Positions 39,647-47,494 of a stretch of 64,000 bases of DNA are shown piece by piece. The notes below the pieces were generated by a model that did no database searches, was not told the origin of the DNA, and worked only from the letters and a program-made list of their open reading frames with translations. Position 1 is the stretch's first letter, and every line of letters starts with the position of its first letter. A program made the translations under genes and the position numbers. The stretch is from Burkholderiales bacterium (GTDB lineage: Bacteria; Pseudomonadota; Gammaproteobacteria; Burkholderiales; Burkholderiaceae_C), in contig JACRPO010000008.1 in the NCBI GenBank assembly GCA_016223165.1, positions 62,001 through 126,000 on the forward strand, in the 5' to 3' direction.

Positions 39647-40849
39647 CTACTTCGATGCCTTCAGCGGCTGGTACGACGGCAGTGCAGGCGTGTCCATCAG
39701 CAGCGGCTCATCCATGCTCAGCGCTTCGAGGAAGGCGACGAGGTCCTTCTTCTCCTGCTCGCTCAGGCCCAGCGGCTTGATCAACGGCGACTTGTTCGGC
39801 CAGTTCGCATCGCCGCCGCCCTTGTTGTAGAAGTCGACCACCTCGTCGAGCGTGTAGAAGATGCCGTTGTGCATGTACGGCGCCGTCACCTTCAGCTCGC
39901 GCAGCGAGGGCGTGCGGAATTTGCCGATGTCTTTCGGGTTCTTGGTCTGGTAGTACAGGCCCATGTCGAGCGCCGCGCCGCGGTAGCCGGCGTGCGTCAC
40001 GCCCTTCTGGTAGTGCTCCCAGCGGTGCGTGATCTGGTACAGCGGCTCGGTCTTGAAGACCTCGTTCTCCGGCACGCCCAGCGAGTAGAACTTGTGGTCA
40101 GCGGCCAGCGCCCCGTTGTGGCACTGGATGCAGCCGGCCTTGCCGTGATAGACGGCCATGCCGCGCAGCGCACTCGGCGACAGCGCCGAGCGGTCGCCAG
40201 CCATGAAGCGGTCGAAGGGCACCTTCTTCGGGTCGGAGACGAGCGTGCGCTCGAACGCGGCGATGGCCTGCCAGGCCTGGTTGATGCGCGGCCACTCGAT
40301 GCCGAAGACCTGCTTGAAGCGCTGCACATATTCCGGGATGAAGCGCAGGCGCATTTCCATCAGCGCGGGGTCGCCGTTGCCGGCCACGTTGCCCTCGGCA
40401 GCGGCTGGCGCCTGGCCCTCGAGGCTCGTGACGTTGCCTTCCCAGAACAGCTTGTTGTAGAAGGCCGAATTCAGCACCGTCTGCGAATTGCGCCAGTGCT
40501 GCGTGCCGGGGTAGCCGCGCGAGATCTCGCCGCCGTCGCCCCAGCCCTTGGAAGGCTCGTGGCAGACGACGCAAGGTGAGGAGCCGTCGCCGCTGAGGCG
40601 ACTGTCCCAGAACAGCATCTTGCCCAGTTCGATCTTGGCCGCCGCCTGCGGGTTGTCGGCCGGCACCGGCACCGGCGGCAAAGGCCCCAGCGCCGGGAAG
40701 CCGGCCGGCTGGGCCGCCGCCTTCGGCGCCACGGGCTTGGCCGCAGGCTTGTCGGCGGCGTTCACCACCGGCGCCAGCGCCACGGCCCCGGCCACGAGCG
40801 CGGCAGCGGTTGCCGCGATCAGATTGCGCCTGTTCGTCGTCATCTGCAT
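39647..40849 (-). CDS. Dihaem cytochrome c peroxidase, IdrP-like
   Basis: 400 residues. Signal peptide from RRNLIAATAAALVAGAVALA, then an Ala/Pro/Lys linker. Two haem motifs: SSPCVVCHEPSKGWGDG and AGCIQCHNGALAADH; both are preceded and followed by MauG/CcpA-type sequence (GKMLFWDSRLSGDG, TPSLRELKVTAPYMHNG). In iodate reducers two such peroxidases (IdrP1/IdrP2) accompany IdrAB and are proposed to deal with reactive oxygen species or H2O2 from the iodine intermediates. Which of the pair is P1 cannot be said. Confidence 0.75.
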   Translation of the reverse strand: MQMTTNRRNLIAATAAALVAGAVALAPVVNAADKPAAKPVAPKAAAQPAGFPALGPLPPVPVPADNPQAAAKIELGKMLFWDSRLSGDGSSPCVVCHEPSKGWGDGGEISRGYPGTQHWRNSQTVLNSAFYNKLFWEGNVTSLEGQAPAAAEGNVAGNGDPALMEMRLRFIPEYVQRFKQVFGIEWPRINQAWQAIAAFERTLVSDPKKVPFDRFMAGDRSALSPSALRGMAVYHGKAGCIQCHNGALAADHKFYSLGVPENEVFKTEPLYQITHRWEHYQKGVTHAGYRGAALDMGLYYQTKNPKDIGKFRTPSLRELKVTAPYMHNGIFYTLDEVVDFYNKGGGDANWPNKSPLIKPLGLSEQEKKDLVAFLEALSMDEPLLMDTPALPSYQPLKASK

Positions 40850-40854
40850 TCCCC

Positions 40855-41958
40855 TCAGTTCTGGCCGAAGGCACGCACCTGGTAGGCGGGCAGCTTCGGT
40901 TTCTCGACGATGACCGCGTCGCCGCTCAAGCCGTCGCGCAGGAAGGCGACCAGGGCCTTCTTCTCGGCCGGAGCCAGGGCGAGCGGCTTGAGCACCGAGC
41001 CCGCGCCGCCGCCGCGGTCGTAGAAATCCACCACCTCCTCGAGCGTGGCGAAACTTCCGTTGTGCATGTAGGGCCCCGTGTACTTCAGGTCGCGCAGGCT
41101 CGGGGTCAGGAACTTGCCCTTGTCCTTCAAGTCCTTGGTGATGCCGTAGGAGCCCACGTCGGTGTGCGTATTCATGTAGTTAGGCATGCCGTTGGTCGCG
41201 TAGTGGCGCAGCATGGTGATGTGGCGCAGCGGCTCGGCCGTGATGGCGGGGTTCTCGGGCACGCCGGTCCTGTGCAGCTTGCCGTCCGAGCCCACCGGCC
41301 CGTTGTGGCAGCCCACGCAGCCGGCCTTGCCCTTGAACAGGTCGTAGCCGGCCAGCTGCTCGGCGCTCAGCGCCGAGGCATCGCCCTTCTTGAAGCGGTC
41401 GAAGGGCACGTTCGTCGACCGCACCGTCTTCATGTACTCGCCGATGACGTTGAAGATGCGCATGCCGTTGGGGTCGTCGTTGCGGAACTTCTTCCACATC
41501 GCGACGTACTCGGGCACCTGCTTGACGCGCTCCTGCATCAGCCGGCTGTCCATGTTCATGAACACCGATTCGGTGATCTGGTCGCGCACCAGCGTGCCGG
41601 CGTCGCTGCCGTCCAGCCGGCCGTCCCAGTGATAGCGCGCCTTCAGCGTGGCGTTGAGGATGGTCGGCGTATTGCGGAAGTTCTCCGAAGCCGGATAGCC
41701 GCGGCCCAGCGCCTGCCCATCGCCCCAGCCCCTCTTCGGGTCGTGGCAAGAGGCGCAAGACAGCGCCGCGTCGCCCGACATGCGCTCGTCGAAGAACAGG
41801 TAGCGGCCGAGATCGGCCATGGCGGCGTTGAATTTCTGCTCCGGCAGCGGCAGCAGATCGGGCGCCTGGGCCTGCGCAAGCGCAACGCCGGCGGCGGCAG
41901 CAGCGGCAGCAACGAGCGCCAGCATGCCTGCCTTGCGAGTGAGCTCGAGGGGCTTCAT
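40855..41958 (-). CDS. Dihaem cytochrome c peroxidase, IdrP-like
   Basis: 367 residues from ATG 41958. Signal peptide (GMLALVAAAAAAAGVALAQA). Haem motifs ALSCASCHDPKRGWGDG and AGCVGCHNGPVGSDG, plus YLFFDERMSGDAALSC, TPSLRDLKYTGPYMHNG. Clearly paralogous to the next gene (5-base gap), the pair matching the idrP1/idrP2 arrangement. Both conserve the C-terminal MHNG. Confidence 0.75.
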   Translation of the reverse strand: MKPLELTRKAGMLALVAAAAAAAGVALAQAQAPDLLPLPEQKFNAAMADLGRYLFFDERMSGDAALSCASCHDPKRGWGDGQALGRGYPASENFRNTPTILNATLKARYHWDGRLDGSDAGTLVRDQITESVFMNMDSRLMQERVKQVPEYVAMWKKFRNDDPNGMRIFNVIGEYMKTVRSTNVPFDRFKKGDASALSAEQLAGYDLFKGKAGCVGCHNGPVGSDGKLHRTGVPENPAITAEPLRHITMLRHYATNGMPNYMNTHTDVGSYGITKDLKDKGKFLTPSLRDLKYTGPYMHNGSFATLEEVVDFYDRGGGAGSVLKPLALAPAEKKALVAFLRDGLSGDAVIVEKPKLPAYQVRAFGQN

Positions 41959-41984
41959 GGATGTCTCTCCGAGGTTGGGCAGGG

Positions 41985-42707
41985 TCACTTGGCGAACTCG
42001 AACGACGCACTCGTCGCGCCCTTGACCGTCACCTGCGCGCTCTTCTCGCCCAGCACCGGGTGCCAGGCCTTGAGCTCGTAGCTGCCGTCGGGCAGCCCGT
42101 CGATCGAGAACGAGCCGTCGTCGCGCGTGACGGCGACGTAGGGGTTCTCGGCGGCGAAGGCCCACCCATGCATGAAGTCGTGTGCATCGCATTCGATCTT
42201 CACGGCGTTGGATCGGCGCACCTTGATCGGCTGCTTCAGGTCGCCCTTGTCGGGCTGGCCGACGTTGAACATCGTGCGCCTCACCGCGCCGATGATTTCG
42301 TAGGTGTGGATGTTGTGCAGCACAGGGTCCGAATTGCGGATCGTCAGCTCGCTGTCCTTCCTCACCACCAGCACCTCGGGCGCGAAGCGACAGCCTTTCT
42401 GATCGAGCAGCGCCTTGTCGGCCTGGGCCGCCCAGGGCTTGCCGGCGTCGATCTTGGTCACATACACCACCGCGCCGACGAGGTTGCCGCCCTTGACGTT
42501 GACCTCGACGATCTCGCGCTCGCCGCTGCCGCAGACCGCGTTGTCCTTGGAGATGGGCAGCTTCTTCGGGGCCGGTACCGCACCCTTGAACGACACCTTG
42601 CCGCTGATGCTGCCCGGGCCCGCGGCCGTGACCTCGTAGGCGTTTGCACCCTGCAGCGCCAGGCCGAAGGCGGCCAGCAAGGTGAGTCGGGTCCAGGGGT
42701 TGCTCAT
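41985..42707 (-). CDS. Cupredoxin-like protein of idr operon
   Basis: 240 residues with signal peptide (LTLLAAFGLALQGANA). ISGKVSFKGAVPAPK at the start, HNIHTYE and ECDAHDFMHGWAFA later resemble a type-1 copper site (His, Cys, His, Met), followed by a carboxypeptidase-regulatory-like repeat (DDGSFSIDGLPDGSYELKAWHP). Similar proteins are annotated as methylamine-utilisation or plastocyanin-like. First gene of the operon, 26 bases before the first peroxidase; plausible electron donor to the peroxidases or reductase. Confidence 0.65.
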   Translation of the reverse strand: MSNPWTRLTLLAAFGLALQGANAYEVTAAGPGSISGKVSFKGAVPAPKKLPISKDNAVCGSGEREIVEVNVKGGNLVGAVVYVTKIDAGKPWAAQADKALLDQKGCRFAPEVLVVRKDSELTIRNSDPVLHNIHTYEIIGAVRRTMFNVGQPDKGDLKQPIKVRRSNAVKIECDAHDFMHGWAFAAENPYVAVTRDDGSFSIDGLPDGSYELKAWHPVLGEKSAQVTVKGATSASFEFAK

Positions 42708-42950
42708 GCGCTCTCTCCTCGTTTCGCAGGCCGTGCTTTGATGAAGACAGACCTCTCATTGCAATGCGCATGCCACCCCGGGCGCCGCAACGGCGCAGCC
42801 CCTTGCCCTCGGGGCAGTGCACGTTGCGGCGCCTGCGCGTGCCGAGCGGCCGGCCGCTTTTCGACCGCAGCGGCCAGAAACTGACCGCGGGCGAGCACGT
42901 GCTGCAACGCAGAGGCCCGGCGCACGCTGCGCGCCGGCGCGGCACGCTGC
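42708..42950. promoter_or_regulatory. Divergent intergenic region
   Basis: 243 bases between the idr-type operon and the protoporphyrinogen oxidase gene. It should hold both promoters. No convincing FNR, NarL or sigma-54 site is seen; TTTGATGAAGA near 42753 is only half of an FNR box. A plus-strand frame (from 42764) is Arg-rich and judged non-coding. Confidence 0.35.
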
Positions 42951-44459
42951 ATGCAAGCGCAACAGCGCATGCAGGACATCGAACACGAAGTCGCCGTCAT
43001 CGGCGCCGGCATCTCCGGGCTGGCAAGCGCGCACGCGCTGCACCGCGCGGGCCGCGACGTGGTCGTGCTCGAGCGTTCGGGCAGCGCGGGCGGGCGCATC
43101 CACAGCGAGCGCCGCGACGGCTTCCTCGTCGAGCATGGGCCGAACAGCATGGTGGCCCCGGCGCCGGCGGCCGAGCAGCTCATCGGCTCGCTCGGGCTCG
43201 GCGCACAGCGCATCGAGCGCGGCGAGCAGGTGCGCAACCGCTACCTCGTGCGCGACGGCCGCGCGCGCGCGTTGCCGATCCATCCACTGCGCTTCTTCGC
43301 CTCGTCGTTCTTCTCGCTGCCAGGGCGGCTGCGGCTGCTGGCCGAACCCTTCATCGCCGCGTTGCCCGGCGACGAGGCCGTGGCCGGCTTCGTGCGCCGG
43401 CGCTTCGGCGACGAGTTGGCGCGCTACGTCTTCGATCCGCTGGTCGGCGGGCTGTATGCCGGTGACCCCGAAAACCTCAGCATCGAAGCGCTGTTCCCGC
43501 ACCTCAAGCGCCTGGAGCGCGAGCACGGCAGCGTGATGCGCGGCGCGTGGGCGGCGCGCCGCGCCGGCAAACGCGGCTTCGATCCGCGGGCGCGCGCGCT
43601 GTTCTCGTTTCAGGGCGGCATGGCGACGCTGCCGCAGGCCATCGTCGCGGCGCTGCCGCAGCGCGTGTTTTGCGGCTGCGCGGTCGAATACATCGAGCCG
43701 CTGGCGGCGGGATTTCGCCTCACCGTGCGCCGGCACGAGCCCGCCGGGCCGCCCCCAGGGCGAACACCGGAGTGCGCAGCAAGCAGGGGCCCCGATCAGC
43801 AGACCTCGACGCTGCGCGCGCGCGCCGTGGTCATCGCCACCCCTGCCTATGCCGCAGCGCGCCTGCTCGAGCCGCTGGACGCCACCGTGGCCGTCGCGCT
43901 GGGCTCCATCGCGCACCCGCCGCTGGCGGTGGTGGCGCTGGCCTACCCGCGCGACGCCATCGCCCATCCGCTGGATGGCTTGGGCCTGCTCGCGCCGAAG
44001 GTCGAGCAGCGCGGCGTGCTCGGCCTGATTTTCTCGTCGACCCTGTTCGCGGGCCGCGCCCCCGAGGGCCACGTGCTGCTGACAGCGTACGTCGGCGGCG
44101 CGCGCCAGCCCGCACTGGCACAACTAGCCCGCGACGACCTGGTGGCGCTAGTGCACGACGAAGTGCGTGAACTGCTGGGAGCGAAGGCCGGTGCCCGCCC
44201 CGTCTTCACGAGCGTTCGCTACTGGCGCCGCAGCCTGCCGCAGCCCGACCTCGGCCACGGGCAGCGCATGGCCGGGCTCGATGCATTCCAGCAGCGCTGG
44301 CCGGGCTTGGTGCTGACCGGCAACTACACCGGCGGCGTGTCAACCGCAGCATGCATCGCAAGCGGCGAAGCCGCGGCGCGGCGGGTGGTGGAGCATCTGG
44401 GGGCGGAGGTGCCGGAGGCGAGGCGCGCGGCGGGCGTACCGCGGCGGATCAGCGCCTGA
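42951..44459 (+). CDS. Protoporphyrinogen oxidase, FAD type
   Basis: 502 residues. N-terminal FAD-binding VAVIGAGISGLASAHALHRAG and VLERSGSAGGRIHS; HGPNSMV, LVGGLYAGDPENLSIEALFP and LTGNYTGGVSTAACIASG are characteristic of HemG/HemY-type protoporphyrinogen IX oxidase, the penultimate haem step. A Pro-rich insertion lies near 265-285. Divergent from the haem-rich respiratory operon, which demands haem. Confidence 0.88.
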   Translation: MQAQQRMQDIEHEVAVIGAGISGLASAHALHRAGRDVVVLERSGSAGGRIHSERRDGFLVEHGPNSMVAPAPAAEQLIGSLGLGAQRIERGEQVRNRYLVRDGRARALPIHPLRFFASSFFSLPGRLRLLAEPFIAALPGDEAVAGFVRRRFGDELARYVFDPLVGGLYAGDPENLSIEALFPHLKRLEREHGSVMRGAWAARRAGKRGFDPRARALFSFQGGMATLPQAIVAALPQRVFCGCAVEYIEPLAAGFRLTVRRHEPAGPPPGRTPECAASRGPDQQTSTLRARAVVIATPAYAAARLLEPLDATVAVALGSIAHPPLAVVALAYPRDAIAHPLDGLGLLAPKVEQRGVLGLIFSSTLFAGRAPEGHVLLTAYVGGARQPALAQLARDDLVALVHDEVRELLGAKAGARPVFTSVRYWRRSLPQPDLGHGQRMAGLDAFQQRWPGLVLTGNYTGGVSTAACIASGEAAARRVVEHLGAEVPEARRAAGVPRRISA

Positions 44460-44609
44460 CTGCGCCGAAGTACATCGTTTGAGAGCCGGGTCGATCGCAT
44501 GAGTGCGGATGGCGGTTGACGGCCAGGAGCAGTCCCCCAGGTTGTGCGTCCCAGAGCTGTCGGTGGAAGCAGCCTTGACGTAGTCTGGGATTGGTGAAAC
44601 CATTCCGTT
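44460..44609. promoter_or_regulatory. Promoter region of ArsR-type gene
   Basis: TTGACG at 44575-44580 may be a -35. AACCA (44598-44602) and TGGTT (44621-44625) form an inverted repeat across the ArsR start codon, a common autoregulatory position. Weak evidence. Confidence 0.3.
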
Positions 44610-44978
44610 ATGCAACTGAGTGGTTATAGAAAGCAGTCGCAAAACCTCGACGCGATCTTTGCCGCGCTGGCCGATCCGACGCGGCGCGCGATCCTGTCGC
44701 GGCTGGCGGCTGGCGAAGCATCTGTGAACGAGATTGCCACGCCGTTTGCGATGAGTCAGCCGGCGGTGTCCAAGCACCTGAAAGTGCTCGAGCGCGCGGG
44801 GCTGATCGAGCGAAACATCGACAAGCAGCGAAGGCCCGCTCGGCTGAAGGCCGAGCCGATGGCGGCGGCGGTGGGCTGGCTCGAACAGTTCAGACAGTTC
44901 TGGTCATCGAGCTTCGATCAGCTCGATGGCCTGTTGGAAACGTTGAAGAAGGCCGAGAAGAGAAGGAGCCGGAAATGA
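44610..44978 (+). CDS. ArsR-family regulator (winged helix)
   Basis: 122 residues. LDAIFAALADPTRRAILSRLAAGEASVNEIATPFAMSQPAVSKHLKVLERAGLIERN (read over residues 13-70) is the classical ArsR winged helix with no metal-binding Cys motif. Members of this group are coded beside an SRPBCC protein, as here, with an ATGA-type four-base overlap. Probably controls its own operon. Confidence 0.92.
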   Translation: MQLSGYRKQSQNLDAIFAALADPTRRAILSRLAAGEASVNEIATPFAMSQPAVSKHLKVLERAGLIERNIDKQRRPARLKAEPMAAAVGWLEQFRQFWSSSFDQLDGLLETLKKAEKRRSRK

Positions 44979-45469
44979 ACGACTTGCCCACCTATGTGCT
45001 GGAGCGGGAATTCAATGCGCCGCGTGAGCTGGTGTGGAAGACCTGGACCGACCCGAAGCTGCTGCCACGCTGGTACGGGCCGAATGTGGAGACGATCGTC
45101 CATCGCCTGGATCTCAAGCGCGGCGGACTGTGGCTCGTCGAAATGAAGTGGGGCAGCAACTCCCACTACCAGCGGATCGAGTACACCGAAGTCAAGCCAC
45201 CGGAGCGGCTGGTCTGGCTCCACTCCTCTTCGGATGCGAGCTGGAACATCATCCCGTCGCCGATGAAGCCGGACTGGCCGCGGGTGCTGTTGACGACAGT
45301 GACCTTCGAGGAAAGCAGCGGTCGGACCAAGATGTGCCTCACTTGGGTGCCCCATGAGGCGACCGAGGCCGAAATCGCCTGCTTTGCCGCCGCGATGGAC
45401 GGCATCGGCAAGGGCTGGGGCGCCGGCATGGAGCTGCTCGGGCAGCTGTTGGCGGAACTGCAGGCTTGA
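44975..45469 (+). CDS. SRPBCC/AHSA1-domain protein
   Basis: 164 residues. LEREFNAPRELVWKTWTDPKLLPRWYGP is the START/AHSA1-type beginning, followed by ERIEYTEVKPPERLVW-type strand and a long C-terminal helix (GIGKGWGAGMELLGQLLAEL). Binds a hydrophobic ligand in the family; ligand unknown. Coupled to the ArsR-type regulator. Confidence 0.9.
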   Translation: MNDLPTYVLEREFNAPRELVWKTWTDPKLLPRWYGPNVETIVHRLDLKRGGLWLVEMKWGSNSHYQRIEYTEVKPPERLVWLHSSSDASWNIIPSPMKPDWPRVLLTTVTFEESSGRTKMCLTWVPHEATEAEIACFAAAMDGIGKGWGAGMELLGQLLAELQA

Positions 45470-45712
45470 GCCGATGGCCCGATCGATCGGCGGCAGCTGA
45501 TGCCGAGCCCCGGACACCGGATCATCTCAACTCACACCAGCGCTGGCGCACCCGCAATGGGCGCGGTGCGGTCGGTGCGTATCGCGCGCGGCGCCACTTG
45601 TGCTTTGCACGCAAGCCGCTAGACTACTTGCACTTTACAAGTGACTTTGGGTCGAGTGCGTGTTCCACACGCAGTTGACCCGGCGAGCGAGCGCCCACGG
45701 GAGCGAGATGCC
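45470..45712. promoter_or_regulatory. Intergenic region with ACTTG palindrome
   Basis: 243 bases upstream of the NTF2-like gene. ACTTG-N7-CAAGT at 45626-45642 stands out as an inverted repeat in AT-richer sequence and may be a regulator site. Nothing else recognised. Confidence 0.35.
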
Positions 45713-46090
45713 ATGCCCTCATCGATCGACATCGTGAATTCGTTTCTCCGGGCCACCAGCTCGACAGCTGCCGACTTGGCTGCCGCCACCGAGCTCATGG
45801 CGGACGATGTGCAGTTCATCGGCCCTTTGATGCGCACCTCGGGCCGCGGCGAGTACGCCACGCTGTTGCGCCAGTTCCTGCCTGCCCATGTGGCCACAAA
45901 GGTGCTGCGGCAGTTCGCCGATGGCGATGAAGTCTGCTCGATCAATCAACTCGTGGTTCGCTCACCGAGCGGCGCCACCGTCACGCTAGAGATGGCCGAA
46001 TGGTTTCGCCTGCGTGATGGCCGCATCGCCGAGCACCGCATCTACTACGATCCGCGCGAGTTCGCCACCGCATTCGGCTTGGCTGCATAG
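45713..46090 (+). CDS. SnoaL/NTF2-like protein
   Basis: 125 residues from ATG 45713. IVNSFLRATSSTAADLAAATELMADDVQFIGPLM, GRGEYATLLRQFLP, and EWFRLRDGRIAEHRIYYDPREF fit the cone-shaped SnoaL-like fold. Enzymatic or ligand-binding role unknown. A monocistronic gene. Confidence 0.82.
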   Translation: MPSSIDIVNSFLRATSSTAADLAAATELMADDVQFIGPLMRTSGRGEYATLLRQFLPAHVATKVLRQFADGDEVCSINQLVVRSPSGATVTLEMAEWFRLRDGRIAEHRIYYDPREFATAFGLAA

Positions 46091-46135
46091 ACCGTTCCGG
46101 CCGCCGGTCTTGGCGTCTGGCCGCCCCACACGCGT

Positions 46136-47410
46136 TCAACCACGCACCACGATATCGGCACCCTGCGCGGGCCGCACCGGCACCCATGGCCCCCGCGGCC
46201 GATGGTCGTGCATGAACTCCGGCGTGATCGCCGTGACCGACTCCTGCCGCGCCGCCTGCTCGATCCGCTCCTGAACGCGCGCGCGCACGAAGCCGGGGAT
46301 GCGTTCGAGCAGCTCGCGCGCCTGCGGCGTCCAGGCCACCGCTGCCCCGTGCGCGGCCGCGCACGGCGGCGTCTCGGGCAGCGCGCCCGGCGCGGGCAGG
46401 TAGCCGCACTTGCCATCCTCGGCCATCAGGTCGCCCGCGCTGGCCAGCGCACGCGCACGGCAGCCGCCGCAGGAGATGCGGAAGTCGCAGCGGCCGCACT
46501 TGCCGCCCGGCATCTCGTGGCGCAGCCGCACGAAGCCCGCACCCTCGGCCCAGATGCGCGCCAGCGGCGTCTCGCGCAGCCTGCCCTCGGCGTGCGGGAT
46601 GTACGGGCAGGCCGTGACCTCGCCGGCAGGGGTGATGCGAAAGTAGCTGCGCCCGGCGAGGCAGGCGCTCGACCAGTCGGCGTGCAGCGCATCACCATGC
46701 CCGGCTTGCAGCCCGAGCAGGCGCCGCGCATAGGGCGCACAGCGCGCGCGGATCATTAGCTCAGGGTGTATTGCCTGCAGGCGCAGGATCTCGGCCAGCG
46801 CGGCGTCGTACTGCGCCCCGCTGAGGTCGGTCTGCGTCACGCCGCGCCCGGTGCAGACGAGAAAGAAGAAGTTCAGCGCCATCGCACCGGTATCCTTGGC
46901 CAGCGCGACGAAACCGGCAAGATCACCACGGTTCTCTTCGAACAGCGTCGCCTGCAGCAGCACGCCCAGGCCGGCCTCGCGCGCCGCGCGCGCGCCGTTC
47001 AGCGCGCGCTGCCAGGCGCCGTTCACGCCGCGCAAGCGATCGTGAAAGCCGGATTCGACCGAGTCGATGCTGATGCCCACGCCCACCGCGCCGGCGCGGC
47101 GCAGCGCCTGCGCGCGCGCCGGCGACAGCAGCACGCCGTTGGTGCCCACCACCGGCATCAGCTCCTGCGCGGCCGCGGCTTCGATGAGGGTGTCGAGATC
47201 GCGCCGCAGCAGCGGCTCGCCGCCGGTGAGCACCAGCATCGCACCGGGCGCGAGCGCACCCAGCTCGGCGACAACGCGCAGCGCCTCAACGGTTGCGAGT
47301 TCATCGCCCGCCTCGCGGCGGCGCTGCACGGCGTCGAGATAGCAGTGCCCGCAGGCCAGGTTGCACACCCGCGTCAGGTTCCACGAGACGATGCGCGGCG
47401 CTGCGGTCAT
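46136..47410 (-). CDS. Radical SAM/SPASM protein with PCP_red domain (NirJ/AhbD-like)
   Basis: 424 residues from ATG 47410. C16-x3-C20-x2-C23 (RVCNLACGHCYLD) and LTGGEPLLRRD, GTNGVLL form the radical SAM core; TACPYIPH and CGRCDFRISCGGCRA a SPASM-like second cluster region. The C-terminus (WTPQARELLERIPGFVRARV, ITPEFM) is a PCP_red domain, known from protochlorophyllide reductase subunit B and haem-d1/alternative haem proteins. So it is of the NirJ/AhbC/AhbD group, modifying a tetrapyrrole or peptide. Last gene in the respiratory cluster, 84 bases from its neighbour. Confidence 0.8.
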   Translation of the reverse strand: MTAAPRIVSWNLTRVCNLACGHCYLDAVQRRREAGDELATVEALRVVAELGALAPGAMLVLTGGEPLLRRDLDTLIEAAAAQELMPVVGTNGVLLSPARAQALRRAGAVGVGISIDSVESGFHDRLRGVNGAWQRALNGARAAREAGLGVLLQATLFEENRGDLAGFVALAKDTGAMALNFFFLVCTGRGVTQTDLSGAQYDAALAEILRLQAIHPELMIRARCAPYARRLLGLQAGHGDALHADWSSACLAGRSYFRITPAGEVTACPYIPHAEGRLRETPLARIWAEGAGFVRLRHEMPGGKCGRCDFRISCGGCRARALASAGDLMAEDGKCGYLPAPGALPETPPCAAAHGAAVAWTPQARELLERIPGFVRARVQERIEQAARQESVTAITPEFMHDHRPRGPWVPVRPAQGADIVVRG

Positions 47411-47494
47411 CGGCTCATCGCCCGCACGGCCGCTCGAAGGGCGCTGAGTGCCCCCTCGGGCGGCCGCGAACGAAGCGGGCATGGGGGCGCCCTC

